A stretch of 64,000 nt of DNA from Lateolabrax maculatus. Its lineage: Eukaryota; Chordata; Actinopteri; Acropomatiformes; Lateolabracidae. The stretch covers positions 6,022,501 to 6,086,500 of the forward strand of contig CM062212.1 in the NCBI GenBank assembly GCA_031216445.1, given 5' to 3'. The notes under the pieces are model-generated. The model was given only the letters and a program-made list of their open reading frames with translations. It was not told the DNA's origin and did not search any database. Made by a program: the position numbers and the translations under genes. Shown one piece after another: positions 35,876 through 46,911 of this stretch (the stretch's first letter is position 1; the number at the start of each line of letters is the position of its first letter).

Positions 35876-35900
35876 ATCAAATCAAATCAAATCAAATCAA
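35876..35900 (+). repeat. (ATCAA)5 minisatellite
   Basis: Five perfect tandem copies of ATCAA. Confidence 0.95.
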
Positions 35901-36859
35901 TACCAGTATGCACCTGATCAAGCAGTACAGCACAGGTAGCATAAATCCTTACATGTACCTCTAACATCAACGACGTTGTTGCCACATTAAAGGTGCCACC
36001 ACAAGAATTTCAAATTTGATGGCTTCGCTGATCCCTTGTTCCATGGGGAGTGTTTTTCATTACTGCTGCAAAGATGATGATTCATACTCTGCCATGGTTA
36101 ATCTATGCAAGACAAAGATGATTTGGATGGTTGATATTTTTTAAATATAACAAAGCTGAGGAAAAAAAGAGCCTTAGCTTTGCAGCTGTGGAATTTATTA
36201 AGTGTGGGCACTGATAGCGAAGCCTTTTGGCAAACAGGCAGCTAGGATATAATACTGAAAGAGAGCAAATCTACTGTAGCATACCAAGGTTCATCTCGAC
36301 ATGTTGTGAACAACGTTTTTGTACTGATAATTACATGACTACAACAACAACACACCCAGCAAGACTTTGTATGAACTGCAGTTATCTCTGTGTTTGCATC
36401 AACAAAAGTATGCACAGCTTTTCCAAATAAGTTCTTTCTCTGGTTCAGTTGAGGTCTTTGTACTGCCAATCAGTCTGGCATGTTATCCGCCACATTTCTT
36501 CTAGGGGACAAATGGAATAAGCACAAAGAGAACAACACGTCAAATTAATCAACCAATTGAAATGGTGATGGGCTCATTTTCCAACATCTGGTGTGCCATT
36601 GCTTTAGAGTTGTCAGCAAATCTTCAGGATTGCTTAACAGCACAAAAGGAAAATTGCTTTGTGTTGCAAAACAGAAGGTCACTGTTTTTTCTGGTGCTAA
36701 CAAGTAGCAGCATCCTTTTTGCAACTAGAAACAGTGCAGTAGGGGTCACAGAGAGTTTTAATTTAAGAAACAATAGTGCATTGGAGCAACCAATGGTCTC
36801 TTTAGTTTATAGCGGCTGTATTAAGGTATAACAACTCATGTAACATTTGCTAATTATCA
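35901..36859. other. Non-coding stretch, nothing recognised
   Basis: No gene is supported. The frames at 36227-36469 and 36562-36831 are unrecognised. Confidence 0.4.
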
Positions 36860-37046
36860 CTAAACATGGCAGAGGCTGATAGGAATGTTATTAGTTTTGC
36901 AAGTATTTGGTCATAAACCAAAGTATTGAAGAAATTAGAGGAAAAGACAGGAGATCACACATCAATGAGCTTCATACTTTTGGGTCCATGGATGTCTGTA
37001 GCAAATTTCATGGCAATCCATCCAATAGTTTTATTTCAGTCTGGAC
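36860..37046. repeat. Dispersed repeat, left part, split by an insertion
   Basis: GCTGATAGGAATGTTATTAG, then TTTCATGGCAATCCATCCAA and TTTCAGTCTGGAC, match the repeat at 55553-55915 in order. The match breaks off at 37046, where the hAT element starts, and resumes at 37822. Confidence 0.75.
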
Positions 37047-37275
37047 TACGGATGCATGACATATCGGTTGCCAATACATTTTTGGATTAAATATATTGGC
37101 AAGAAACGCTGAGTCTACAGCAGGAACATTCAATTGTAGTTATTGTTCTGATACAGGAATTGTCACTGATGATTATGCCTTATATTGTGGAGCCTTGGCT
37201 GTGGACAAGGATGCCTTTCAAATGCCAGTTCTGCATGGGGATTATTTCCTGTCTGCCTCTCTCACCTCTGCTTGG

Positions 37276-37324
<49 letters not shown>

Positions 37325-37821
37325 ACACACACACACACACACACAAACACGCAGTAGTCACAGCTTATTGTCAACTTGCTGTTAACTCACAGTCGGTATA
37401 TTTTACATAGCTATCCAGATCTTTTTTATGTTAATAACATATTGTTAGTGTACCAACAAGCTAAAAAATGCAAATTATCTATGCATCTGAAATTTTGTTG
37501 AATTCTACACTTTGAGGCTGAGACTGATAATCTTCTCCTCCTCTTGGATTTTGCATCTTATACATTCAAAAAGGAGAAAAAGCCGGCCATTAATTAGTAT
37601 ACATATTAAAAGAGAAAAACAAGTTAACAATAACTTTATGTATTCTTAATTCCAGGGCTGGGAAGGCTCATTTGAACATTTGAAAAATATGTATTTTCCT
37701 CTTCACATTTTTGCATTTGCAAGATTCATATAATTGGTCATCGTATCAGTGTCAGCCACAACAAACAGACAATTATCGGTTATTGTTATCAGCTCTGAAA
37801 GTCCATATTGGTGCATCTGTA
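37047..37821. mobile_element. Non-autonomous hAT element with target-site duplication
   Basis: The termini TACGGATGCATGA (37047-37059) and GGTGCATCTGTA (37810-37821) are imperfect inverted repeats of the TAGGGATGCACC type. The subterminal words CATATCGGTTGCCAATA and TTATCGGTTATTGTTATC recall percomorph hAT MITEs rich in ATCGG. The flanking octamers GTCTGGAC (37039-37046) and GTTTGGAC (37822-37829) agree at 7 of 8 positions, which fits the hAT 8-bp duplication. Removing 37047-37829 restores the uninterrupted repeat motif seen at 55846-55862. The 104-codon plus frame inside includes the microsatellite and is not transposase. Confidence 0.8.
37276..37346 (+). repeat. Compound (CT)n(CA)n microsatellite
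   Basis: A CT run (37276-37290) passes into a CA run broken by single CCC and AAA interruptions, inside the hAT element. Histidine/threonine and valine/cysteine frames here are artefacts. Confidence 0.95.
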
Positions 37822-37895
37822 GTTTGGACCAAAGTGTTGGACCAATCACCCAACAGACAGACCAACATATCCATCCAGAGAGCCAGCATTCATTT
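37822..37895. repeat. Dispersed repeat, right part
   Basis: TTTGGACCAAAGTGTTGGACC, then CAGACCAACATATCCATCCA, continue the repeat interrupted at 37046. The equivalent run in the other copy is at about 55854-55900. Confidence 0.7.
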
Positions 37896-38029
37896 CGTGT
37901 TAGTTGTGATTACTTCCAACCAGCTGCTTGGGAAACGTCTGCAATTGCAAAAATGTAACACTAAACTGTTTTGCAGATGAAGATAAATAGTCTTTTGAAT
38001 GCCAACCATGTATTGGCCTTTTGGAACAA
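37896..38029. other. Non-coding spacer
   Basis: Short spacer with no supported feature. Confidence 0.4.
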
Positions 38030-38290
38030 TGTCTGTGCTATCCCTGGTGTGATCCATCTTCATCCCCAAGTAGCGTCTCCTGTCAAATGCTTTCCCTTCC
38101 CGCCAAGAAGGTCGTGCTCTGTCTGCTGGCCCTCTGCATGCCTCGGCCCCTTGACCTCAAACATGGCCATGGTTTTCTTCCTCTCCCTCTCTCCCTGTCG
38201 GGTTGTTGGTTGATATCACATGTTGCATTGTCAATAATACTGGAACATGGACATATCTTGGACAGAAATGTATTCCGCATTCATCGGCCT
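38030..38290. promoter_or_regulatory. Candidate conserved non-coding element
   Basis: A GC-balanced block without repeat similarity, ending in TTGTCAATAATACTGGAAC. Overlapping frames on both strands have no recognisable product. Confidence 0.2.
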
Positions 38291-38409
38291 TTATCATAGG
38301 ATATCCTACCTTTGTCAGCATTTAATTATATTGAATATAAATGTAAAACAATATTTTTCATCCAAGGATTGAGTGAAGGAGCAGGCCTACTGTATAAATT
38401 TCAATCTGA

Positions 38410-38660
38410 GTATAAAGGCAGCCACTTAAGTTTGGGAATGTCATTAATTTCCTGCCAGTGTTGTCAGACTCGGTCAGATTTCTGAAGTATAGAGTTTGGC
38501 TGAAGCCCTCTGAGATGATGGAGGACAGCCGCTCGCCTCAACGTCTCTTATTTCTCATCAGAGAGCAGCAGGAGGAGGATGACAGATACTCTCACATGAC
38601 TAATAAAACAGTTGGAGAGCGATTGATTTCCTGCTACTGATTCTTATGAATGGAGGGATC
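38410..38660. promoter_or_regulatory. Candidate conserved element or short exon
   Basis: GGAATGTCATTAATTTCC, CATGACTAATAAAACAG and GCGATTGATTTCC are homeodomain- or PBX-like words. A plus frame of 60 codons (38458-38640) is polar and protein-like but starts without ATG and matches nothing I know. Confidence 0.25.
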
Positions 38661-40427
38661 CTACTGAGGCGTTGAACTGTTGGGTCTGTGCTGAACTGTG
38701 CCTCAGGCTGACAGGAATTGGACTTAGATATATAGTTATAACAGTCAGCAATCAGAGAACAGATTTTTCTGTCTGTGTGAGTGTGTACACGTCTGTCCAC
38801 GCAGCATATGTGTATGAAGTTAAGTGCCGTATATGTGCCGCATGCTGTACTGTGCTCCTTCTCAAAATAGATCCCATAAGCACTTCTTGCTGGCTCTTGC
38901 TTGCAAAGAGGATGTTACTCCTCCTCACTTACACATTCTGAAGAGGAAGGAGAGTGAGAAGAGCTGATAACACCCGAGATAATAATGTTGTAGTGAGGCT
39001 CAGGGTGGGCAGTAAGGACAAATTTAATGTTGCAATAGTAGTCATAGCATTATCAAAGAGTCACAGTAAAAAAGTTGAATTTAAGACACAATTCAAGAAT
39101 ACAAGAACAAAACATTATTACCACTATATTACTATAGTTTTATTATTTTCTAAAGGCGACACTTTACACACTTCTTCCAACGTTTTTGCACTATTCAACT
39201 GATTACATCAACAGTTGGTGGCCTGAAAACATAAAATGTAGCAATGCCCCCAAGGAAGCAGACGACTATCAGCTAGGAAACATGTCTGTAAACAATGGTG
39301 GTTCCAAAATTTAGTTTTTCAGATAAAATGGGACCACATGGTATACACACAAACATCTATGACGTGCATGCAGACACACACATATCAACACACGGATTCT
39401 TGGCATAACTACGTCTCCTCTCACAGGTCTCTTGCGATGGCAAACACTTTCATACGGCCATCTCACAGCTGAGCTCCTGTTCCAAACACATCCTCTGTCC
39501 CGTCACAACACGCCTTCCTCAATCAGCTCACATTTATTTCCCTCCTCTGCTCCTCAATGGGCCTTTATGGACCATTTTCATTACACAAAACCCACCTTTG
39601 TCCACCACAGACCCTTTCTTGGAGAGTCAATCTACACTTTTTTTTTTGCAAAGAAATTCTTTGATGTGTGGATGTTTCCACTGGAAACGACGTAGTTCAG
39701 GGAAGCCAAACAACTCTTCATGCGAGCGGGGTCACAGATCCTCTGCTGTTTTGTATATTATGTAATTTGACATGTCAGCTAGGGAAAATAGATGGCAGCA
39801 AAATCTTCAAAAGTAATAAATCAAAAACAAAAGTGAGAACACATATGTTTAAATTCCGAGCGTCGTGACCCACTACTGACTCTTCCTCTTGGTGGAAGTA
39901 GTAAATTAGTCCCACAGTTTCTCCTGTCTTGGGTTTGAAAACACCAGTTATATTTGCAAAAAAGCAAAGTAGGGATGTGGCTTTGAAGTTGCGCTTAATC
40001 AGCACCGTTCCCATTGAGTACAAATGTATACATTTGAAATTAACTATGCAGTTAAACAAGAAAAAATCACCTTCCCTCTGCTGTGGGACCCACCACAGTG
40101 AACAAGGTTAGTGTTATCTCTACCCTCCCCATCTCAGCACTTGACAGTGGGGAGAGGCTCACTAAGGGGGGCGGGGGGTGGAGGTGAAGATGGCCAGAGG
40201 ACAATCTCAGAGATAAAACTGTCTCACAAAAACACAGATTTGCATGTTAAAGTTTATGCCTACTTTAGTGCACCACCATTGGCTTAGTGTATTTGTATAA
40301 ATGGCTTGCAGGTGAAGCACTTCTCAGTTTTCATGCATGGACTAGAAGAAAACCTTCATTTTGACAGGAAAACAGCAGGATTGAGTTACTGCTAGCTGTG
40401 CACATTAAAGCTGCACACAAAGACTAC
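38661..40427. other. Non-coding stretch, nothing recognised
   Basis: A G-rich run lies at about 40166-40181. No gene or known repeat is supported. Confidence 0.4.
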
Positions 40428-40439
40428 AAAAAAAAAAAA
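40428..40439 (+). repeat. Poly-A run
   Basis: Twelve consecutive A. No upstream element end is visible. Confidence 0.9.
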
Positions 40440-40689
40440 GCAGTTTTCTCTCTCAGGATTATACGAGCCTTTAACTTGTTAGATAAAGGATTTTCTTCAC
40501 CAGACACTTGTTTACATTGGCTCACCTCAGTTTTTTTGTGCTGGGCAGGTAATATACAGCCAGCTTTTTTGAACGTGTTTGCTGGAAATGGTTGCTTACA
40601 TTTCAGAATATGTTCATAAGCATGGTGAGACGTAACCAAAAGTTTGTTTTCAGGCTGAAAACCAAAACAATTAGATATCATATTGCTTG

Positions 40690-41070
40690 AAGCAGCTTTA
40701 AAACAGAATCATTAGGTTTTTGGACCAGTTGGGGGCTGCAGAACAAGCTGTAAACACAACAGTGTCATATTTTCACCTTATAGGGTCAATATGGAAAACA
40801 TGTTTGCAAAAAGTTGCCCATTTATACATTCAGCAGAAACTGATCAACATCAGCATTCATTTGGAGTTGTGTTTCTCTCCACCTGATGAAAGTCCAAGAT
40901 TAACTATTAATATCTAGTTTATTTAACTGCTAGATGCCATTGGTTCTACTATTTGGTGCTGTCCAGGCATTTGTCAGCACTTTTTTCACTGAAAACAGCT
41001 AGTTGTCAAAGTTAGTTAGGTGCGATGTGAATAAACACACACGATAAAGTTGGGGGCTGTAGAACTAAAA
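40690..41070. repeat. Dispersed fish repeat
   Basis: GTTGGGGGCTGCAGAACAAG, ATATGGAAAACATGTTTGCA, CAGCATTCATTTGGAGTTGT and CCACCTGATGAAAGTCCAAG, followed by ACTGAAAACAGCTAGTTGTC, correspond in order to a common percomorph repeat recalled from memory. The word AAGTTGGGGGCTGTAGAAC recurs at its right end (41047-41065). Family unknown. Confidence 0.5.
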
Positions 41071-42529
41071 CAAAGAGCTCAACGATCATCACATTCTCAA
41101 TAAGATCCACTGAGTTGTGGAGTGAAGATAACCCCATCTACAGTACTACATTTTTGCTGTATAGAAATGTATGGAAAAGGAGATTTATCTATAGATGACC
41201 CTCCATGTGGCATACTGTACTGCACATTTGAGACAGTGAGAGATAGAGGGAGGCAGAGGAACCGAGATAAAGATAGACTGTACAAGTTAATTAAAAAGTC
41301 CATTCCAGGCATAACTGGGTTTGGTGAAGGGGCAGTGTCAGTGGCTTGTCTTATGTAAGATAGCACCTGGGATCCTTGAAGCATGCAAGAAATGCAGTAT
41401 GTGATCAGGTGCTGTGTGGGCACCGCCTCGTTCGAGCTGTTAAAACAGCGAGGCCTGTATGACAAAGCAAGTTTATCTTAGTCAGGCTCTTTTTCTGGCT
41501 TCAGTGAACTCAGCATTGGTGATTCTGGAAAACTGGTGTCCTAAATCTCGTTAGAGAGTCATGGAAGAGATGTTTGTAATTGCAAGGCAATCACATGCTC
41601 CATCAACACATTGAGGTGAAAAAGGTGAGTTTTTAATATGAGATAAAACTAAACTGTTGGCCTGTGTAGGGAAAGTAGGTAATTGTGGTGGCAGAAAGTG
41701 ATGAAGAAAAAAATAGAAAAAACAGAGTGTGGGGGTGGTGCTCCCTGATTTTGAATGGAATTATTTAAAATACAAGAAAGCATCGCTACGTGTACTGATC
41801 TTTTATTTCATCGTGCCGCTCTGCTCTGCTCTAACAGAAAAACTTTCCCTTCCCTCTTAAGTTTTTGTCCTGCACATGTAAAAAGTCGATATATAAACAT
41901 TGCCAAAAGAAAAAGAGTAATCCAGCTGGGGAGTTTAAGTTTCTCTAATCTCCTATCCTGATTGCAGAAAATAGGTTTCTTGTTAACATGACGCTTAAGA
42001 AATTAACTTATTGGAGAAAGCTGACTGTAACTCGGCTACTTAATTGCACATAAACACACATTCATAAATATCAGCATTACAGAAGATTATAATAGTTCAA
42101 GGAATGCTGTTACTACTGCCAGTCAGTCAGCAGTCGGAAACAGTCTAACTAAATAAATAAAGTTGCTTAAAGAAAATAAGCTCATGCTTGATAAGGCCTA
42201 TCTGAAGTGCTTTGCATATACTTTACTGGGAGCTGTTTGACAGTTTGTGAATATTGTTTTACCACATTCTTGGAAATGTTTTTGTGTTTTCTAAAATAAT
42301 TTAAAGTAATTGTTCTTGCTGGCAACTATCGCTAAACACTGTGCGAACAAAATATGCTGTTAGTCAAAATAATGTGTGCTAAAGCTTAAGCACAGTGCAC
42401 CAGAGCCAAACTCATCCGCTTAGGGCACACAGATGATTTTGTTGTGTGTGCCTTTCCTTTATTTCTTTATCCCTTTTGGCTTTTATTGTGCTATATAATT
42501 GCTATTTCTCTCCTAGTTTTTTAAAGCCT
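41071..42529. other. Non-coding stretch, nothing recognised
   Basis: The frames at 41097-41465, on both strands, have no recognisable domain. No repeat is evident. Confidence 0.4.
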
Positions 42530-42790
42530 CGTGCGATGTATGAGAGAGAAGCTGTTTCTTGTTTGTTGCCTTCGATGATGTGATGAACCTCACAGATAAC
42601 TTAGCCATGATAAATCAGGGGAAATGTCGGGAATTTAAATTCTTTGTAAACATGTACGGGAATCCCATTGTTAACCAATGTTTGAATGGTTACATTTTTC
42701 CCTTTGATTCTGCACAAAATGTAATGTCCTCTCCAGACTAAATCGCTGGACCCCGCCATGATGTCACTAAACTTCAATTAAACACCAAGT
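42530..42790. promoter_or_regulatory. Candidate conserved non-coding element
   Basis: TTCTTTGTAAACATGTACGG (FOX-like TGTAAACA), CATTGTTAACCAATG (palindromic) and CTTCAATTAAACACC sit in a block with no repeat similarity. Confidence 0.3.
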
Positions 42791-42892
42791 TTCTTCTGTC
42801 AAACTCTACTGTAAACTGTTGGGGCTTCTGTGGTGGGCTAATGTCTGTAATAACAGAGAAGGAAATGGCTGAGCAACCACAGAAAAACATGG

Positions 42893-42909
42893 ACACACAC
42901 ACACACACA
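42893..42909 (+). repeat. Short (AC)n run
   Basis: Eight AC units. Confidence 0.9.
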
Positions 42910-43259
42910 TAAAACCCATCACTCCATCACTCCCTGTGTCTGTCTGTAGCTCCCTTTCTCTTTTTCTTTGTTCCTCTTTCTCTGTGATTCGTTGCAGGAA
43001 TCTGGTCGTCTGGTCCAGTCTCATCCCTTCAAGCTTCAAGATCTATGATTACAGCTGAAGTACAACAGGCTTCCAGTGCAGACGAGATATAAAGTTTGGC
43101 TTGAAGTGTATAACTTCTCAAAAGAAGTTATTTGATGGATCTAAGACAATATATTTGCTGGCTAAATAATTACGTCTGGGGAAGACAAAACTCTCTATTT
43201 CTCTGTATTTGCTTATGATTTTATCTTGAAGCTGGATTACAGGAGAACAATGTCCCTCT
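42910..43259. other. Non-coding spacer
   Basis: A pyrimidine-rich segment lies at 42940-42985. Nothing else is supported. Confidence 0.4.
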
Positions 43260-43500
43260 TTAGTCCATTTAAATGGATAAAGCCGTGTTCTTTGTGTAAC
43301 CCGGTGGACATCAAGCATAAAAGCTGGTCCCTTATAATCTCCCTATCAAAGCCCCTGAACGACAGAGGAGCCAGTAGACCTGCAGTGCACCCAGAGTGAA
43401 AGGTGTAGAGGGATTTTGAATGAGCGTGTGGGTGGCTGGGTATCAGTGCGGGTTTGTTAATTGATAACTTTACCCCCCACAAAGACTCTAATTCTTCAAA
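43260..43500. promoter_or_regulatory. Candidate conserved non-coding element
   Basis: CCCTTATAATCTCCCTATC, AGGGATTTTGAATGAGC and GTTTGTTAATTGATAACTTT form an enhancer-like motif cluster with no repeat similarity. Confidence 0.25.
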
Positions 43501-44269
43501 CACTACGGTTATGCAACAGTAACTCTGCTGCAACAACATTTTGTGACAAAGTTCACTTGCCTGTCAAGGTTGCTTTTGAACCCATGCAGTGATCCCTGCT
43601 TCTTAACTGTTTTTCTACACAGAAAACACTTGTCAGTCAGACACAGTGGATGTTAGTGTGAGGACTTGGATTTCCTCTGTTCTTTCTTCAGTCACGTAGT
43701 CGCTACTCATGTCATCAAATGCCATCAACTGTTGCAGGCTTTTCAGAACCGCAAATCCAGTGTTAAGAGTGACCATGTTTTGACAGACTCGATATAAGTT
43801 AACTCTAAAATATATATTACTTATGACAGTATTTCCCTAAAATTGCGGAAAAATGACGTCAACAGTGCTTTTTAGCGTCTTTTAACTCCTTGTTTTGGCC
43901 CACAAATTCCACAATTCTAGTATCAACAGGCAGCAACACGCAGAAAAAAGAAACTCTACCCAACCTGTCCAGCATAGAACAGCAGACAAACAAAGTTATC
44001 GACTTCAGCCCTTGTCACAACAGAAAGTGGCACAGCAAAGTTCATCCACATGTCCTTGCGAAATAAGTGTTACTCGAAGACTGGGGATATAGAAACTACA
44101 TGCAGGGCTAGTTGACAATCTACTGTCACTGGCGAGTTAACCAGTAACATGTTAGCCAGCTGGGGACATGTTTGCACTAGTCAGTGTCGAATTGTGACAT
44201 TTTGCCATTTGAAATGCTGGTGTGAGCCAAATTTCCAGAAACATGACTCCAAATGAATCCCGACACACG
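43501..44269. other. Non-coding stretch, possible unclassified repeat
   Basis: The sequence from about 43855 (GTGCTTTTTAGCGTCTTTTAA to AAATGCTGGTGTGAGCC) has the look of a dispersed fish repeat, but I cannot name it and see no partner in the window. Confidence 0.3.
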
Positions 44270-44520
44270 TATTCAGTAGTGCGTAATGGATTCTAGTTTG
44301 GAAGTATCCATCTCCACCTCATGCAAGGAAAGGGTTGTAATGGAAGCTTTGCAAAGACTTGTGCGAACAGAAATGTATATGGGGGCAGGTGGTCGGCTTG
44401 GCATTACCACAATAGAAATTAGTTAATCATGTGGGTGGTCGGAGGAATTAGCAGCTGCACGGCCTGATCCCATTATGATAATATTATATTGAGGTATTTC
44501 ATCATGCAGTCTATAATGAA
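44270..44520. promoter_or_regulatory. Candidate enhancer-like block with two GLI-like sites
   Basis: TGGGTGGTC at 44432-44440 is the exact reverse complement of the GLI consensus GACCACCCA. CAGGTGGTC at 44386-44394 matches it at 7 of 9 positions. Between and after them lie ACAATAG (SOX-like), GTTAATCAT, the E-box palindrome GCAGCTGC (44451-44458) and CATTATGATAATATTA. No repeat similarity or coding frame is present. Confidence 0.35.
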
Positions 44521-44550
44521 GTGACCTTTGGAAGTTTTGTTACTTGTGAG

Positions 44551-44563
44551 TTTTTTTTTTTTT
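44551..44563 (+). repeat. Poly-T run
   Basis: Thirteen consecutive T. Confidence 0.9.
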
Positions 44564-45024
44564 ACTCGCTCTCTCTCTTTCTGCTTCATAGTGGCTGACA
44601 GGACCTCATGGCCTCTTTTGAAGACTCCAGAAAGGTTTAAACATGTTGAAAGAAAGAGGAAGTCGCTCTCCAACATTTAGCCCGTTTTTTCCTCTGCTCT
44701 GAGAAGTGACGGACCCGCTGCCGTCGTCTCTAAGCCCAACCTGTCATTGTGGTCCACATTTTCCCAAGGATTACTGTCACTGGCCTCTTCCTTTTGGCCA
44801 ATCATGCCATCACTCACACTGTCCTTGATTACAGTGGCTGGCAGGTCAACGTGGAGGCAATCGCTATTCACTTTCTAATCCCTATTCTCATATTTGAGAG
44901 AAAGAGAGCTCAGCGGATCTTCTCACCACCCATCACTCCTCTCACTTCTTCTCACTTTCGTCTGTTCTCTCTCCCATGCCGGTCAGCTGCACAACAGGTC
45001 CATTCTCCTCCCTGTCCCTCTCCC
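44564..45024. other. Non-coding stretch, nothing recognised
   Basis: The frames at 44677-45109 run on both strands and have no recognisable domain. Pyrimidine-rich from 44920 to 45024. Confidence 0.4.
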
Positions 45025-45290
45025 AGTTAAATGCTTGGATAGGCCATTAAGTGCTTTAATGGCGCACAGAGGCGTGAATGATTTCAAAGGGAAGCAATGT
45101 CACCTTTGAGTCTTGTGAATGTGTTTAATCACAGATTTAAAAGTATTAAAATCCCTCTGATGACAATATTAAAGTTGAATCAAAGGTAAACTGTATTCTT
45201 ACATAAAACTCTTAGTGGGATCAAAAGCGTGCGGCCGTGGGAGTGAAAATAAATGTATTATCAAGTCTCTGATCTCATTCCAGGGCTTCT
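45025..45290. promoter_or_regulatory. Candidate conserved non-coding element
   Basis: A homeodomain-type palindrome, CCATTAA-N5-TTAATGG, lies at 45044-45062 and overlaps the NKX-like word TTAAGTGC. TCACCTTTGAGTC, TTTAATCACAG and GAATCAAAGG (TCF/LEF-like) follow. No repeat similarity. Confidence 0.3.
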
Positions 45291-45449
45291 GTTTCTGTGA
45301 TTTCAACTCCATGAGACATGGACAACAAACATATTAAGGAATTTTACAAAGCGTGACCAGCAAATAGGACATGAATTGCATGACGACTAGTACATGGGAA
45401 CCAGAATGGATCAGCAGTACCCATGCACAAATTACACTAATAAGTCACC
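45291..45449. other. Non-coding spacer
   Basis: No supported feature. Confidence 0.4.
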
Positions 45450-45550
45450 ACTTTATTAGGTAAACCTGTGTAGTCTAACACTACAAAATAGCCCTGCAAA
45501 AATCATATCTTTTGCAAAGTTTATAATGATTTTGCATGTTTTTTATTCAC
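45450..45550. mobile_element. Tc1-like or MITE end fragment
   Basis: ACTTTATTAGGTAAACCTGT (from 45450) resembles the 'actttattaggtacacctg' terminus common to fish DNA transposons of the Tc1/mariner group. GTCTAACACTACAAAATAGC follows, as I recall for a short non-autonomous member. No matching right end is seen. Confidence 0.45.
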
Positions 45551-45589
45551 TCTGAGCCAGGGTGTGTGGATTCAACTACATGGTCATTT

Positions 45590-46135
45590 TTGAGGCTGTA
45601 GACTCCAGCCGGGAAACTTGGACTCTTAGGCTGTGGGACAGACCCAAACCCCCTGTAGTGCCATCTATTCATCTAGATTGTTTTGGTGTAAGTTGCTGAG
45701 GTTTAGATTAGTTGGGCATAAAGATGACTGCCTTCTCTCAAATATAATGGAACTAGATGGCATTCGGCTTGTCCAGGCGCCAAAAAAAAACAAAAATTAA
45801 AAATACATTTGAAAAACTCAACAGCAATGTCTCTTTCTATATACTCAAAATGATCCACAGACCTTGTTGTGAGCAGTTTTGTGTAGGAACTATTTTCTTT
45901 CTACCGAACTACACCTGCCAACCGTATCACGTGCGGAAGGAAGCGTGCATCTACTCATGGACGGGATGCTCGTATGTAAACATTAATGCCGTCCTCCTCG
46001 GCAGAGCTGTATCATTAGATAGCTCAGTGGTGCTACGTGAGCTAACAGTATCGATTAGCTGCATATTGTCCATAGCACAAAAGGTAAGAGGAAAAATATG
46101 GATTTTTGATTTTGGGGTGAACTGTCACAAAATAA
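45590..46135. repeat. Long dispersed percomorph repeat, near complete
   Basis: GAACTAGATGGCATTCGGCT, ATGATCCACAGACCTTGTTG, GAGCAGTTTTGTGTAGGAAC, GCTCAGTGGTGCTACGTGAG and the terminal GGGGTGAACTGTC occur in the order I remember for an abundant percomorph repeat. The 128-codon plus frame at 45757-46143 lies wholly inside it and has no protein identity. Confidence 0.55.
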
Positions 46136-46208
46136 AGACTTGAGATTTGACTTTGACTTGACTGCTGTAAGACTTGACCTAGTGTAACTTTAGACTTTCA
46201 GGCTTTCA

Positions 46209-46299
46209 ATCATATGACATTATCTTCATCAGCAGATGGAGTTTGCTGTTGTGTTTCCTGGGAAAACTCTGTCTGCTGATGAAGATCATGTGCTATGAT
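46209..46299 (+). other. 91-nt hairpin resembling a microRNA precursor
   Basis: Bases 46209-46244 pair with 46264-46299: 31 Watson-Crick pairs, 2 G-U pairs and 3 mismatches in a 36-bp stem, with a 19-base loop. The longest unbroken block is 15 pairs (ATCTTCATCAGCAGA), extended by the two G-U pairs and 6 more pairs. Size, loop and scattered mismatches fit an animal pre-miRNA. A miniature transposon is the main alternative, since inverted-repeat MITEs are abundant here. I do not recognise either arm as a known mature microRNA. Confidence 0.45.
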
Positions 46300-46911
46300 A
46301 AAAACCTCAGAATACATTTAGTTCTTTCATTACATACAAAGATATATAAGATCACTTGAAGATTTCTTTTTGCTGCTGGCCATACTGACAGTTCTGAACA
46401 ACCGGGACACTATCACCTTCAAATGTTGCTCCATAATTACTAATGTTTTCACTGTTTGTCCAGGGTATTGCATCAATGAAATGTTTGGTTAGGAGTTTTC
46501 TACATGCATCAGCTGAGACTCCTCTATTGGTTCTGGGTGAACAGTTTCCCTGTCAGACTGAGGAAGTGTTCTTCAGTGTGATGTTTCCTATCAGCACTGA
46601 ATACTGTCAGTCTGTGTTGAGGCTTGTCGACATCAGTCAGATCTGGTTTAATGCTGAGCTCTAGCTGTAGTGGTTTGGGATAATTTTCCCACCACAAGTC
46701 TGAGATACATTCACATATGGTACCTTAAGAAAAATATTTAACATGCTTGATATTTTACAGATTTTTCTGTGTTACTTTGGGAGCTTTTGAGTGTCCTTTA
46801 GTAGTACTACAATTATTTTATTTATACTTAATTAATAAAAAGTTGAAATCTGATGTGTAAATGAGAATTTTAGCCCTTTATTACATTAAATATTTCTGTA
46901 TTGCATTTACA
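46300..46911. other. Non-coding stretch, nothing recognised
   Basis: No gene or repeat is supported. Confidence 0.4.

Noticed and set aside
37160..37410. Histidine/threonine-rich and valine/cysteine-rich frames
   Set aside because: They are translations of the CA/TG microsatellite.
40428..40439. Poly-A run as a possible retroposed tail
   Set aside because: No upstream gene-like or LINE/SINE body and no target duplication could be seen.
41097..41465. 122-codon minus frame with a pyrimidine-tract-derived serine/leucine run
   Set aside because: Low-complexity composition, an overlapping open frame on the opposite strand, and no domain.
45757..46143. 128-codon plus frame
   Set aside because: Lies wholly inside a dispersed percomorph repeat and has no protein identity.
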